NCBI GenBank assembly: GCA_910579285.1
Contig: CAJTTT010000054.1
Coordinates: 1-10,985, forward strand
Source: an uncultured Lachnospiraceae bacterium
GTDB taxonomy: Bacteria > Bacillota > Clostridia > Lachnospirales > Lachnospiraceae
Length of the DNA stretch: 10,985 nt
Reading direction: 5' to 3'
A program made the translations under genes and the position numbers. Shown here in pieces: positions 1 to 6,579 of this stretch. The notes under the pieces are model-generated. The model saw only the letters and a program-made list of their open reading frames with translations. It was not told the DNA's origin and made no database searches. Position 1 is the first letter of the stretch. Every line of letters begins with the position of its first letter.

Positions 1-1
1 G

Positions 2-106
2 GTGCAGAGCAGATACCAGATCAAGGAGCCGGGAGCGATGAGCGCAGAACTCTACGGCAGGGTGATGTCCGCGCTGAAACGGACGAAATCGACAGAGGCG
101 GCATAA
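2..106 (+). CDS. C-terminal end of an unidentified protein (5' truncated by the window)
   Basis: Frame 2 is open from the window edge to a TAA at 104-106 and gives a 34-residue tail. It reads as a hydrophilic, helix-prone end containing AELYGRVMSALKRTK. The start lies outside the window, so the family cannot be named. It ends about 60 bp before the first DUF5688-like gene, on the same strand, with no terminator between them, so the two are probably co-transcribed. Codon use and GC content match the following gene. Openness over only 35 codons is weak evidence; the plausible tail composition and the operon-like spacing are the main support. Confidence 0.5.
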   Translation: MQSRYQIKEPGAMSAELYGRVMSALKRTKSTEAA

Positions 107-165
107 GACGGGACAATAGGAGAAAAGAATGGACAGATGGAATGGAGAAAGGAAGGTGAGGAAAA

Positions 166-1080
166 ATGATGGGTTTTGAGGAATTTACAGAGCATGTTTC
201 AGAAGCAGTCCGTGTGAAGGCGGGCGGTGCATACCAGATCAAAAGGCATGACGTGACCAAAAATAATAATGTGAAGCGGACAGGGATTACTGTAATGAAG
301 GAAGAAGCGGGTATCGGGCCGTGTGTATATCTGGATGCGCTTTACCGGGAATATGAAACCGGCGGGATGAGGTCTGATGAGATCGTGGATGAGGTATACA
401 GGCTGGCCCTGAAACATACGGAGGGTGCGCCTTATGCCGATGTATCGGGCTTCCGGGAATGGGAAACTGTCAAGGGAAATGTCAGGGCGAAACTGATCAA
501 CGCGGAACAGAATAAGGAACTGCTTGAAAAAATACCCCACAGGATGTTCCTTGATCTGGCGGTGGTCTACTATGCCGTGGTCAGGGACCAGACACAGGAG
601 GAGACAGGGACGGTCCTTATCCGCAGGGAACATATGGAAATATGGGGGCAGGAAGAGGAAATCCTTTACCAGACAGCGGTGACGAATATGCGTGCCGAAG
701 GCGGAGCGGATTTTACCGCGCTTGAAGATGCCATAAAGCGTGTCATGCCGGAGATCACACTTCCTGCTGCACCCCGTGATCTTCCGTGGGATACGGGAAT
801 GTACATACTGACAAACCGCCGTAAGTGTTTCGGGGCGGCGGAGATCCTTGATAAGGAAACTTTACGGATGATCGCGGACAGGGTCGGCGATGGGTTTATT
901 GTACTGCCAAGCTCGCTGCATGAGATGATCGTACTGCCCCCAAAGGCTGAATCAGAATATGAACGGCTGGCAGATATGGTGCGGGAGGTCAATGATACAC
1001 AGGTGGATGTGGCAGAGCGGTTATCCTACCATGTGTACGCGTACAGCAGGAACGAGGGGACATTAAAGATCGTTGCGTGA
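166..1080 (+). CDS. DUF5688-like family protein, copy 1
   Basis: This is a 304-aa soluble protein of unknown function with no signal peptide or membrane segment. I recognise it as DUF5688-like, a family common in Lachnospiraceae accessory and integrative elements. It is clearly homologous to the next gene. Both share a YILTN block (here about residues 213-217) followed by GAAxILD, an FIVLPSS block (244-250), an ExIVLP motif and an ERLSYHVYAY segment near the C-terminus. ATG codons at 166 and 169 are both possible. The AAGGTGAGG just upstream serves either, and 166 makes this protein exactly as long as its paralogue. Family members are often annotated only by the domain name, and no catalytic motif is visible. 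Confidence 0.8.
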   Translation: MMGFEEFTEHVSEAVRVKAGGAYQIKRHDVTKNNNVKRTGITVMKEEAGIGPCVYLDALYREYETGGMRSDEIVDEVYRLALKHTEGAPYADVSGFREWETVKGNVRAKLINAEQNKELLEKIPHRMFLDLAVVYYAVVRDQTQEETGTVLIRREHMEIWGQEEEILYQTAVTNMRAEGGADFTALEDAIKRVMPEITLPAAPRDLPWDTGMYILTNRRKCFGAAEILDKETLRMIADRVGDGFIVLPSSLHEMIVLPPKAESEYERLADMVREVNDTQVDVAERLSYHVYAYSRNEGTLKIVA

Positions 1081-1124
1081 TGATGGATGTCTGTAGGGAA
1101 ACGGAGAGATAGATAAAGGAGATA

Positions 1125-1248
1125 GGTTGAATAAATTCTCTGAGGAGCAATTTATTCAACCAAGAGTTTGTGCCGAAGCGTCACAAACTCCTTGATCGCA
1201 GAGCAGAATCTGAAATTCTGCTCGCGTCCTCAGCGCAAAGCGCTTCGG
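1125..1248 (+). ncRNA. Array of perfect hairpins with loop-to-downstream complementarity (candidate structured RNA or palindromic repeat)
   Basis: Four consecutive perfect inverted repeats fill the gap between the two DUF5688-like genes. H1 is GGTTGAATAAATT (1125-1137) with AATTTATTCAACC (1149-1161). H2 is GAGTTTGTG (1164-1172) with CACAAACTC (1182-1190). H3 is GAGCAGAAT (1201-1209) with ATTCTGCTC (1215-1223), extended by CGC/GCG across a bulged A. H4 is AGCGC (1232-1236) with GCGCT (1240-1244). In addition, CTGAGGA in the H1 loop (1140-1146) is the exact reverse complement of TCCTCAG (1227-1233), and CCGAAGCG in the H2 loop (1173-1180) is the exact reverse complement of CGCTTCGG (1241-1248). 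The element ends 3 nt before the GGAGG of the next gene, so it could act as a leader RNA controlling translation. A REP-like mobile palindrome is an alternative. No known Rfam class was recognised, and transcription is inferred. Confidence 0.55.
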
Positions 1249-1261
1249 AATGGAGGAAAAA

Positions 1262-2176
1262 ATGGAATATGAAGCGTTTAAGGAAAGTGTATTAAAGGGG
1301 CTGCAGGAAAAATATGGCGGTCATGCCACAGCCAGAGTTGAAAAGATACTGAAAAATAATGGAAAACACCATGACGGCATTGTGGTGGAACTGGGCGGAG
1401 GGAAAGGGAGCACAGGTATGTTTATCCCGCTGGAATGGTTTTACAGACTGTATGATGGCGGGAATACGGATATGGAGGGATGCATCCAGATCATAGCAAA
1501 GGTCTGTGAAGAGCACCGGGAGACGGACTGTGTCAGGGAACTGCTGCAGAAGATGGTGTGCTGGGAACGGATCAAAGGAGATATATACCCAGTCCTTCTC
1601 TCCACAAAAGAGAACCGGGAAATGCTGGAACGGGTGGTTTCCACGCCAATGCTGGACATGTCGGTGGTTTACATTGCCCGTGGGGAGATTGGAGGGCGCT
1701 GTGTCGGGATCAAGATCGACCGCAGGACGTTAGAAATCTACGGGATCAGTACGGAGCGGTTACATAAACAGGCGATGGAAAATCTGATGAATGACGGCTA
1801 CCAGTTCCGGGACATCTACAGGTTGGTCGTGGAGCAGGGCTACCCTAAGCCGGAGAAGCTGGAGCTGGAGGAGGCCGGAAAAGCGGAGAAGACGGAAAAG
1901 GCGTATATCCTTACCAATGCAGTGAAGTTTTACGGGGCGGCTGGGATTCTGGACAGGAAGCTGGTGCGGGAATTTGCAGGAGGGAAGAATTACTTTATCC
2001 TGCCGTCCTCCGTCAATGAAACCATTTTTGTCCCTGCAGGAGATGGAAGCGGCATGGAAATCTATAATGGTATGGTAAAAATGGTGAACGAGATGGACGT
2101 TGACGAGGAGGAGCGGCTTACAGACCATGCGTATTTCTACGACGGGGCGGCGGATGAGATTAGGATGTGTGCCTAA
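1262..2176 (+). CDS. DUF5688-like family protein, copy 2
   Basis: A 304-aa paralogue of the gene ending at 1080. It shares YILTN (215-219), the GAAGILD block, FILPSS (245-250) and the ERLTDHAYFY ending. The start at 1262 is preferred over the in-frame ATG at 1250, because GGAGG at 1252-1256 sits 5 nt upstream of 1262 and overlaps the 1250 codon. With that start the two paralogues are identical in length. A Lys/Glu-rich linker (about residues 196-213, with repeated EK and EA) separates the N-terminal part from the conserved C-terminal block and is not matched in copy 1. The sequences have diverged widely despite the tandem arrangement, so this is not a recent duplication. Function is unknown. 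The structured element at 1125-1248 lies directly upstream and may control its expression. Confidence 0.8.
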   Translation: MEYEAFKESVLKGLQEKYGGHATARVEKILKNNGKHHDGIVVELGGGKGSTGMFIPLEWFYRLYDGGNTDMEGCIQIIAKVCEEHRETDCVRELLQKMVCWERIKGDIYPVLLSTKENREMLERVVSTPMLDMSVVYIARGEIGGRCVGIKIDRRTLEIYGISTERLHKQAMENLMNDGYQFRDIYRLVVEQGYPKPEKLELEEAGKAEKTEKAYILTNAVKFYGAAGILDRKLVREFAGGKNYFILPSSVNETIFVPAGDGSGMEIYNGMVKMVNEMDVDEEERLTDHAYFYDGAADEIRMCA

Positions 2177-2220
2177 ATATATCTCCAGACAGCTTATATA
2201 TAAGGAAGAAGGTGGTACGG

Positions 2221-2301
2221 ATGAATGAGGTTTTGAAAGTGGTTCTGATCGGGATTTTTACGACGATAGTGGCGGCGTTGAATAAGGTTGGGGAAAGGTG
2301 A
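2221..2301 (+). CDS. 26-aa hydrophobic mini-protein
   Basis: A short ORF starts with ATG at 2221, preceded at 5 nt by AGAAGGTGG, a good Shine-Dalgarno match. The peptide has one hydrophobic stretch, VLKVVLIGIFTTIVAAL in essence, followed by a short basic tail (NKVGER), so a single membrane helix is likely. Small holin-like or type I toxin-like peptides of Bacillota have this shape, but I see no specific signature, no paired antisense RNA promoter and no known family. A 12-bp palindrome (CTTATATATAAG, 2193-2204) precedes the ribosome binding site. The ORF is short enough to be chance; the ribosome binding site and amphipathic layout are what argue for it. Confidence 0.4.
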   Translation: MNEVLKVVLIGIFTTIVAALNKVGER

Positions 2302-2397
2302 CAGATGTACATATATAAATAGCATTTTCTGGTTTTTATGGATTGAGGGAGTCCGCCGAAACAATATTTGTAGTATATGGTAGTTCATTAAGCAAAA

Positions 2398-2435
2398 TGG
2401 CATAGCTGAGAATATAGTTTGGCTATGCCAATTTT
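2398..2435 (+). terminator. Intrinsic terminator after the DUF5688 region
   Basis: TGGCATAGC (2398-2406) pairs perfectly with GCTATGCCA (2422-2430) around a 15-nt loop and is followed by ATTTTT. A-rich sequence upstream (CAAAA) also allows function on the opposite strand. It separates the GC-rich DUF5688 segment from the AT-rich orphan gene. Between 2302 and 2397 I see no gene or clear signal. Confidence 0.65.
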
Positions 2436-2457
2436 TGCTACGAAATATTTTATGGGA

Positions 2458-2487
2458 TTGTATTTATCGGGATAAATAGATTACAAT
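2458..2487 (+). promoter_or_regulatory. Predicted sigma-A promoter of the orphan 457-aa gene
   Basis: A -35-like TTGTAT (2458-2463) and a -10-like TACAAT (2482-2487) are separated by 18 nt. Initiation near 2494 would give a leader of about 130 nt. The -10 overlaps the in-frame ATG at 2486, which therefore cannot be the translation start from this promoter. Confidence 0.5.
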
Positions 2488-2502
2488 GGTAAAATACAGT
2501 GG

Positions 2503-2516
2503 TCATCATATGATGA
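2503..2516. promoter_or_regulatory. 14-bp perfect palindrome just downstream of the promoter (operator-like)
   Basis: TCATCATATGATGA is a perfect 14-bp palindrome about 15 bp after the -10 box, where a dimeric repressor would block initiation or early elongation. No cognate regulator is identified. The gene product itself or the element's HTH protein are untested possibilities. Confidence 0.4.
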
Positions 2517-2626
2517 TTAGGCGGGTAAGCCAACATCGTATTTGGGACTTGAGACAAATACACAATTTATGGTTTGTGTGGTTTTATGCACGGATGAAAT
2601 ATGTGGCGAATATATGGAGGACTACT

Positions 2627-4000
2627 ATGGGAGTGAGAAAATACTACTATACTGCGGATGATTTAGTAAAAAAGGATGGGAAACTGAACGAAGAGCAAAG
2701 AAAAGCCAAAAAGGATGAACTGGTAAGAACATTTAGACGTATACTTGAACAACTTGGATTTACAACAGAAATGATTGATTGGTTTAGAAGTGGACAGAAT
2801 GACGTACAAAGCGGTCGGTCGGGATATTTCATTTTTGCTGGCGGGGATAAGGAGGAAGTGCAGGAAAAATTGGATGAAGTTTTTGAGAAAGCAGATCAGA
2901 GACCTACATATGAGAATATGTGTGCTGTAATCAATAATCTTAAAGACTTATTACCTTTTACAAAGAATGAATCTTGGCTTCGGAATTTACCCAATGAGCA
3001 AATGAGCGAAATTACGAAACTCATTTCTTTAGTTGATGAAATATGTGAACTGAAAACATATAATGAATACAAAGGGAATGTCAGAATAAAAGGTGAACTT
3101 GGTAAAATTGCGAAAATTACTGTTAATATTAATAAATCGAAAACTAAAAATATAGAAAATTTGAAAAAGGCATCTGCGAGAAAAGAGTTTGAGGATTATA
3201 ACGATAGAACAAGAAAGGTTCACGAAATTGTAGTTGCTTCTTTCTTGAAAAAGATGAATAATACCTATTTTTCGGACATGAAGATTGCATCAAAAGAAGA
3301 ATTTTATCGGATGATCAAAAACTGGTGTGCAGTGTGGATATATCTTTTTGAGAACATTGATGGTTTACGGAAAGCAGAGGACTTTTTTAATATCTGCAAA
3401 CTTTTAGACTATTATAGGAAAGATGAAAATTATAAGAAACAATTTTTCCGTGAAAAGAGGCAAATGGAAGGCAAAATGGGGGAGGCTTACGCCAAGTTTC
3501 AGAAATTGCCAATAATGCTATTCCCAGAATATTACTTGAGACATTATAAAGAAAAATTGGTCGAAATGATACGTGATTCTTCGAGAAAAGAAATATTGAA
3601 GAAGGAATTTAGTAATTCGTTGAATTATCTTGAGGAGTGTAATGCGTTTGTTCAAAGTGTAGGACAATGGAAGGATGGAGGAAGTTGTAAAGAAGATGTG
3701 ACAAGCATGAAGGTAGAAGCATTACGTGAATTGGATATGATAATAGAATTTATACAAAGTGATGCCGCTAATATAGAGAATGAGGATAATAATGAAACTA
3801 TAACAGACGAGGAAGATAAAGGCGACAGAGAAAAATTTGTGGCTGATTATAATAAATACAAAGGGACAGCCCCCGTTAGCAGAGAATGTCTGGAGTGTAT
3901 TTTTGATCTAAAGTATGAAAATAAAGGTTTGATAACAGATTACTTGCCGTATGCAGAAGACATACTGAAAGATTTTAATGGTAAAACAATTAAAGAATGA
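2627..4000 (+). CDS. Unrecognised 457-aa charged helical protein (AT-rich cargo gene)
   Basis: I do not recognise the family. The start at 2627 is chosen because GGAGG (2616-2620) lies 6 nt upstream; the ATG at 2486 is in frame but lies inside the -10 box. The protein is rich in Lys, Glu and aromatic residues, looks mostly alpha-helical, and has no signal peptide or clear membrane helix. Residues from about 160 to 210 are very basic, with repeated Lys/Asn/Ile. An acidic low-complexity linker lies at about residues 381-402 (NEDNNETITDEEDKGD). It separates the main body from a short C-terminal domain ending near LPYAEDILKDFNGK. No P-loop, nuclease or HTH motif is visible. The gene is clearly more AT-rich than the genes before it, and it has its own promoter and flanking terminators. 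It behaves like a single-gene cargo cassette, possibly a phage-defence or similar accessory function, but that is inference from context only. Confidence 0.8.
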   Translation: MGVRKYYYTADDLVKKDGKLNEEQRKAKKDELVRTFRRILEQLGFTTEMIDWFRSGQNDVQSGRSGYFIFAGGDKEEVQEKLDEVFEKADQRPTYENMCAVINNLKDLLPFTKNESWLRNLPNEQMSEITKLISLVDEICELKTYNEYKGNVRIKGELGKIAKITVNINKSKTKNIENLKKASARKEFEDYNDRTRKVHEIVVASFLKKMNNTYFSDMKIASKEEFYRMIKNWCAVWIYLFENIDGLRKAEDFFNICKLLDYYRKDENYKKQFFREKRQMEGKMGEAYAKFQKLPIMLFPEYYLRHYKEKLVEMIRDSSRKEILKKEFSNSLNYLEECNAFVQSVGQWKDGGSCKEDVTSMKVEALRELDMIIEFIQSDAANIENEDNNETITDEEDKGDREKFVADYNKYKGTAPVSRECLECIFDLKYENKGLITDYLPYAEDILKDFNGKTIKE

Positions 4001-4006
4001 ATGATG

Positions 4007-4040
4007 ATCGGAGAAGGAATAACAGCTTCTCCGATTTTTT
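4007..4040 (+). terminator. Intrinsic terminator of the orphan gene
   Basis: ATCGGAGAAG (4007-4016) pairs perfectly with CTTCTCCGAT (4026-4035) around a 9-nt loop and runs directly into six Ts (4035-4040). It begins 6 nt after the stop codon and is a textbook rho-independent terminator. Confidence 0.9.
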
Positions 4041-4146
4041 ACGCAAAAATTTATAAAAAAGTTGTTTTTATGAAAAAATATGATTGTTTTGCGTATAGAT
4101 TTGTTGGTGAAGTTAGAGCTTAAAAATTATATCCTTTAATTAGGAA

Positions 4147-4165
4147 ATTTGCAGAGAGTGCAAAT
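4147..4165. repeat. 7-bp inverted repeat in the gap before the ATPase gene
   Basis: ATTTGCA (4147-4153) and TGCAAAT (4159-4165) flank GAGAG. This is the only clear symmetry in the 256-bp gap (4041-4296) between the terminator and the ATPase gene. That gap is otherwise AT-rich, with no gene and no convincing promoter. The site could be an operator or a replication-protein site of the element. Confidence 0.3.
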
Positions 4166-4296
4166 GGAAGTAACAAAAAAGCTGGTGTTTTCGGACAGGG
4201 TGCACACTCGATGAAAATAGCAGAGGCACAAAACTTTATCAACTAAAATTTGTTTATGCGTAAGGTATGACATGGGTACGCAGAAAGGAGCGATGT

Positions 4297-6318
4297 ATGG
4301 ATTACTTGGATAATCAATGTAAAACAAGCAATTGTTTTCGTGTATGCGATGGCATATTTGCGACGATTCAAAAGATTGTGTGCGTGCGAAATAATATGGC
4401 TGAGTATAATATCACATTACAACGGGAAGGCGTGGATTATTGCGTTAGGGTGTCGGAAACAGACCTTTACCGTACCAAATTTTTGCGGAATATTCCATTT
4501 GGTGACATGGGTGAGCCGGAATTATATAAGCAAATTCGCCGGCAGATAGCAGATATACGATTTACAGACGAGGACATTAGGTATCGTACTGACCAGAATG
4601 GGTTACAAAAAGTCAACGAGGAATGGATGTTTGTCTTTTCTAATGGCGGTATCTATGACGCTGGTTTTACTCAAAGAGTCTATTCAGGAATTGAGGGATA
4701 CTACATACCGTCAGAGGCGATGGTGGATTCAGAAGAAGTGAAAGGAATAATCAAAAGTCTTTTCCGGGAGCTTAACCATAATCCAAAAGTTTTCTATCCG
4801 CTATTTCTGCTAAACATAATGGCGATTACAAATGGATATCTCAGATTGCTTGGAGAAAAGCAATTTATGAAAATAACCCTCTGGTTGGCGGGCGCCAGCG
4901 GTTCGGGGAAAACAGAGCTAGCGAAGGCGGTGGGGACTTATGTATTTGCAGACAGCGATCTGAATTGCAATGCTGTGAGTGCAACAGCTAGACGTAACTA
5001 TGTCTTGGAAAATTTAGGGCATTCTTCTGGATGCGTATTTTTCTTCGACGATGTAAAGCAGGAAACTGTTCGCGAGAGGAAAAACAGTGTCAAAAATAAA
5101 GTCGACGATATTTTGAGAAGCGTATTTAATGGAAGGCTGACAGATGTGGTTAGTGGGCAGTCAACACCACCGTTAATTGATGCCTGCGCACTCATTACGG
5201 GCGAGTTTATGCAAACCGAGGAGTCTCAGAATGCCCGCCTTCTGTATCTAAATGCAGATGGCTTCTTGAAGCACGAAAGAAATTCCGAGACACTGCGTAT
5301 TTTGCAACAGAATCCACTGTGGATCACAACGGTTTGTTGCGACTACATTTGCTGGCTCCTTACAAAAGTTGAAAGTGACATTTTTCGTTCTTTTGTAAAA
5401 AGTATGATGGATGAAGTGCGCGGCGAAAAAAAGGGATATGGGGGTATCAATAATGCCGCACGGTTAAACGAAAATCGGCATATGATTGAGATGGTCTGTA
5501 TTTTGTTGGAACGGTATTTGCGGGAAGGTGGTCTAACCGAAGAATTTATCGGCAGGTTTAAAAGAGCGGCAGAACTAAGTATAGAATCGCTGTGTAGCAA
5601 TACGTTTGCTCTGCTGGGTGGAGAGGAGATGATTATCCAAAAGGCAGTTTCTGATTTGCTGAAAACATGCCATATACGAAAGGCTCGTTTTCAACTTAAT
5701 CCCAGATATTCGGACAGCGGATTCAAATATCGTCAGGATTACTTTATGTTGCAATCAGATGATGACATTCTACTCATCGACGACTATGAAGAATCGCTAG
5801 TAAAGAATACGCAGGGACAACATGATCAATATGACATAAAACCTTGTCTGATTATTCGAGAAGAGAAACTGATAAATCTTTTGAACGAGTCTATAAGGGA
5901 GGTGCTAAGGGAGTATCCAGTTACATGTATTTTTGCGGATGAAATAATCAGCCACTTGTCGAGGCTTTTAAAGAAAATGCAGCTTATCTACAAACAGCGC
6001 CGCTCAGATGGAAACTGGGGAAGAACTGCTGTTAAGTACCCAGTCTGCGAAGTAAAGGAAGAATGGGATAAAAAATACTATGAAGGAGAAAAAGAAATGG
6101 AAACAAGATGTATTGTTGACTATAAACCGACAGTTCAACTAAATGCAGAGCATCCTTATTTAGATTTTTTAATGGAACGATTTGAGGATGCGGAATCAGA
6201 GAAAATCCTTCGGGGCGTAGAACTGATCTGTGATACAGACGGGAAGAAGCTGGAGGAAAGTGAAATCTATAAATTACGCAAGGCATTTATGAACAGTAAA
6301 ACACTTTATAAAGAATAG
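4297..6318 (+). CDS. Large P-loop ATPase of an integrative element (replication/helicase-like)
   Basis: A 673-aa protein with a complete Walker A, GASGSGKT (residues 199-206), and a Walker B, VFFFDD (247-252). A sensor-like strand ending ALITGEF comes next, then NARLLYL with an arginine that could serve in trans. This layout fits AAA+/SF3-like ATPases of the DUF927 or primase-helicase type found in Clostridia integrative elements. The exact family is not certain. A likely winged-helix region lies around 465-515. The C-terminal third is charged and has no recognised motif. ATG 4297 is chosen because AAAGGAG (4284-4290) lies 6 nt upstream; the in-frame ATG at 4267 lacks such a site. The stop codon overlaps the ribosome binding site of the HTH gene, so the two are translationally linked. 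The likely role is unwinding or replication of the excised element, which is inference. Confidence 0.75.
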   Translation: MDYLDNQCKTSNCFRVCDGIFATIQKIVCVRNNMAEYNITLQREGVDYCVRVSETDLYRTKFLRNIPFGDMGEPELYKQIRRQIADIRFTDEDIRYRTDQNGLQKVNEEWMFVFSNGGIYDAGFTQRVYSGIEGYYIPSEAMVDSEEVKGIIKSLFRELNHNPKVFYPLFLLNIMAITNGYLRLLGEKQFMKITLWLAGASGSGKTELAKAVGTYVFADSDLNCNAVSATARRNYVLENLGHSSGCVFFFDDVKQETVRERKNSVKNKVDDILRSVFNGRLTDVVSGQSTPPLIDACALITGEFMQTEESQNARLLYLNADGFLKHERNSETLRILQQNPLWITTVCCDYICWLLTKVESDIFRSFVKSMMDEVRGEKKGYGGINNAARLNENRHMIEMVCILLERYLREGGLTEEFIGRFKRAAELSIESLCSNTFALLGGEEMIIQKAVSDLLKTCHIRKARFQLNPRYSDSGFKYRQDYFMLQSDDDILLIDDYEESLVKNTQGQHDQYDIKPCLIIREEKLINLLNESIREVLREYPVTCIFADEIISHLSRLLKKMQLIYKQRRSDGNWGRTAVKYPVCEVKEEWDKKYYEGEKEMETRCIVDYKPTVQLNAEHPYLDFLMERFEDAESEKILRGVELICDTDGKKLEESEIYKLRKAFMNSKTLYKE

Positions 6319-6330
6319 GAGGGAAACATT

Positions 6331-6516
6331 GTGGCACAAGGATGTCTCTATTACACGGCAAATGAGGTTATGGAAATTTTAGGTGTATCGCGTGCAAAGG
6401 CATATAAGGTGGTTAGGGAACTCAACGAGGAGCTGGCGGCAAAAGGCTATATTGTTACGGCGGGTAAAGTCCCCAAGAAGTTTCTGGCAGAGCGGCTTTA
6501 CGGGATGACCGTATAA
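6331..6516 (+). CDS. 61-aa helix-turn-helix protein, excisionase-like
   Basis: A small basic protein starting at GTG 6331, with AGGAGGG (6317-6323) 7 nt upstream and overlapping the previous stop codon. Residues 8-35 (YTANEVMEILGVSRAKAYKV and following) form a MerR/excisionase-type helix-turn-helix. The following segment, GKVPKKFLAERLYG, is wing-like and basic. Such proteins sit immediately upstream of tyrosine integrases and act as recombination directionality factors or local repressors. The position, size and fold all fit. The choice between excision factor and regulator cannot be made from sequence alone. Confidence 0.75.
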   Translation: MAQGCLYYTANEVMEILGVSRAKAYKVVRELNEELAAKGYIVTAGKVPKKFLAERLYGMTV

Positions 6517-6522
6517 TTTAAG

Positions 6523-6562
6523 GAATCCCCGGGGATAGGTGTCTCTTGGGGATTCTGCTTTT
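6523..6562 (+). terminator. Hairpin terminator between the HTH gene and the integrase
   Basis: GAATCCCC (6523-6530) pairs perfectly with GGGGATTC (6548-6555), followed by TGCTTTT. The left arm can instead pair with the adjacent GGGGAT (6531-6536), since ATCCCCGGGGAT is itself a palindrome. The T-tract is short, so termination may be partial. The integrase ribosome binding site starts just after the T-tract. Confidence 0.6.
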
Positions 6563-6579
6563 AGGAAGGAAGTGATAAT

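Noticed and set aside
129..179. 16-codon ORF overlapping the start of the first DUF5688-like gene, with AGGAG upstream
   Set aside because: It is too short and has no recognisable leader-peptide pattern; it could be a translational-coupling leader but nothing further supports it.
1125..1248. Reading the hairpin array as a CRISPR array or a simple terminator
   Set aside because: There are no regular direct repeats, and no stem is followed by a T-tract.
2211..2223. AAGGTGGTACG shared with the transposase leader at 9429-9439
   Set aside because: The shared string is a ribosome binding site plus a few bases; coincidence is the simplest explanation.
2194..2403. 69-aa minus-strand ORF
   Set aside because: It covers a mini-ORF and a terminator, has no ribosome binding site and an unprotein-like composition.
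2486..2626. 47-residue N-terminal extension of the orphan protein
   Set aside because: The ATG at 2486 lies inside the predicted -10 box and has no ribosome binding site, while 2627 has a well-placed GGAGG.
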